Of a stretch of 64,000 nt of DNA, positions 63,159 through 64,000 are shown in pieces. This DNA is from Hyphomicrobiales bacterium (GTDB lineage: Bacteria; Pseudomonadota; Alphaproteobacteria; Rhizobiales; Xanthobacteraceae). Within the stretch, counting starts at the first letter, position 1, and each line of letters starts with the position of its first letter. Where the stretch lies: positions 124,001 to 188,000 of the forward strand of contig JAKFVL010000006.1 of NCBI GenBank assembly GCA_021732215.1. The letters are read 5' to 3'. The translations under genes were made by a program, and so were the position numbers. The notes beneath the pieces are model-generated. The model was not told the DNA's origin, made no database searches, and saw only the letters and a program-made list of their open reading frames with translations.

Positions 63159-63983
63159 TCAATCGTCGAGCTTGTTGAGATCCCGCACCGACTGCATGAT
63201 CGGCTCGAAGTTTTCACGGGCGTCCAGTGCATCGAACAGTTGCCCGGTATCCGAAAGCAACGTGCGTGAACGTTCGATCGCGGTTTGCGCATCGTGGATC
63301 GGCGTCGCCGACAACCGGCCATGCCCGGACATCAGCACCTTGGCGTTGAGGCCGGCCAGCCGGTGCAGCGATTCGATATAATCGCTGATGCTTCCCGAAC
63401 CGAATATGCCGCCCATCACGCCGCCCGGCATCAGCGTGTCGGCGGCGAACAGCAGGCCCTTGTCCTGGTCGAACAGGCTGATGCAGGCCGAGGTGTGCCC
63501 TGGTGTATGCAGAACGCGAAGCTGGAAATCGCCGAGATCGATCAGGTTGCCTTCCTCGAGCCACAGGTCGACGTCGAACGGCACGTTCGGCTCGTTGAAC
63601 ATCTTGCGCAGCGTCGCGAAATCGTCGCGCAGCGCGATCTTGTTGGCGGCGAGGCGATGCGCCGCGATCAGCGTCTTGCCGTTGAACAGGTGCGCCGCGC
63701 CGATGTGGTCGAGATGCTCGTGCGACAGGATGACGAGATCGATGTCCGCCGGAGCGCAGCCGAGGTGCCGCATCCCGGCTTCGAGATAGGGAAAGGTCGA
63801 GGCAAGGCCGACGTCGATCAGCGCCGTGCGCCGCGAGCCCTGCACCAGATAGGCATTGGCGCCGCGGCTCTTGAAACGGAACTGATGCACCGACGGCGCC
63901 GCCCGCACCAGTGCATAGAACTCGTCGTTGATGACGGTCTCGAACGGCTCCTTGGGCCTTTCGGTCCTGACCTGATCGCTCAT
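63159..63983 (-). CDS. MBL-fold metallo-hydrolase, glyoxalase-II-like
   Basis: A 274-residue metallo-beta-lactamase-fold hydrolase. LSHEHLDHIGAAHLF near residue 88 is the metal site HxHxDH, LRVLHTPGHTSACISLF near residue 155 holds another His, and LLFAADTLMP provides the bridging Asp. It resembles glyoxalase II or general MBL hydrolases; the substrate is unknown. It converges on the preceding MBL gene with 13 bp between the stops, but the two are not closely similar in their visible motifs. The start ATG lies 17 bp from the window end. Confidence 0.85.
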   Translation of the reverse strand: MSDQVRTERPKEPFETVINDEFYALVRAAPSVHQFRFKSRGANAYLVQGSRRTALIDVGLASTFPYLEAGMRHLGCAPADIDLVILSHEHLDHIGAAHLFNGKTLIAAHRLAANKIALRDDFATLRKMFNEPNVPFDVDLWLEEGNLIDLGDFQLRVLHTPGHTSACISLFDQDKGLLFAADTLMPGGVMGGIFGSGSISDYIESLHRLAGLNAKVLMSGHGRLSATPIHDAQTAIERSRTLLSDTGQLFDALDARENFEPIMQSVRDLNKLDD

Positions 63984-64000
63984 CGGATCACCTGTTTGCA

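Noticed and set aside
63159-63983. Duplication of the preceding MBL gene
   Set aside because: The two MBL proteins share only the general metal motif and differ in N-terminus and surrounding residues; they belong to different subfamilies.

Overview
The window is one contiguous piece of a GC-rich alphaproteobacterial chromosome. The best guess is a member of the Bradyrhizobium/Afipia/Rhodopseudomonas group. This rests on the gene content (dapD and dapE near argB, yidC-rnpA-rpmH, tctCBA, a BTLCP protease with a type I secretion cluster), on the protein style, and on several families of short palindromic intergenic repeats typical of that group. No species can be named from the sequence alone. 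I saw no phage, insertion sequence, CRISPR array or plasmid function.

Layout. 0-5 kb: ampG-like permease and rmuC (minus), divergent from def-fmt-truA (plus) across a pair of CtrA-like boxes. 5-13.4 kb: a nucleosidase, dapE, a low-GC GYF/TM2 plus zinc-ribbon pair, dapD, a HAD nucleotidase, a DUF1036 protein, argB, a DUF423 protein and engB. 13.4-16.2 kb: yidC-rnpA-rpmH. 16.5-22.2 kb: an orphan histidine kinase, tRNA-Arg(ACG), a low-GC patatin-like gene directly beside that tRNA, a small membrane protein, an alpha/beta hydrolase and a GFA-family protein. 22.3-29.5 kb: an aldehyde dehydrogenase divergent from tctCBA, a flavin monooxygenase and a DUF2783 protein, probably an uptake and catabolic module. 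29.5-32.8 kb: molybdenum-cofactor and sulfur-carrier genes (mobA, short mrp, an HTH-MobB fusion, tusA, DUF971). 33-35.2 kb: exbB-exbD-tonB. 35.3-44.4 kb: a GST, a pirin, and a catabolic group of CoA ligase, crotonase, thiolase-like protein, nitronate monooxygenase-like protein and Baeyer-Villiger-type monooxygenase. 44.5-48.1 kb: putA and a divergent Lrp-type regulator.

The most interesting region is 48.1-63 kb. A secreted LapG-type (BTLCP) cysteine protease is followed by a 2379-residue FecR/VCBS/RTX surface protein, its type I secretion ATPase and membrane-fusion protein, a CHASE2-adenylate/guanylate cyclase, and a metallo-beta-lactamase-fold hydrolase. The gene order suggests a surface adhesin whose secretion or release may be tied to cyclic-nucleotide signalling rather than to a neighbouring LapD-type c-di-GMP receptor, which is absent here. 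The adhesin contains a nearly perfect 366-bp tandem duplication.

Recurring theme: palindromic repeats sit not only between genes but in or against coding sequence. One forms the fmt-truA junction, one supplies the last codons of the HAD nucleotidase, and one lies in frame ahead of the signal peptide of the DUF1036 protein.
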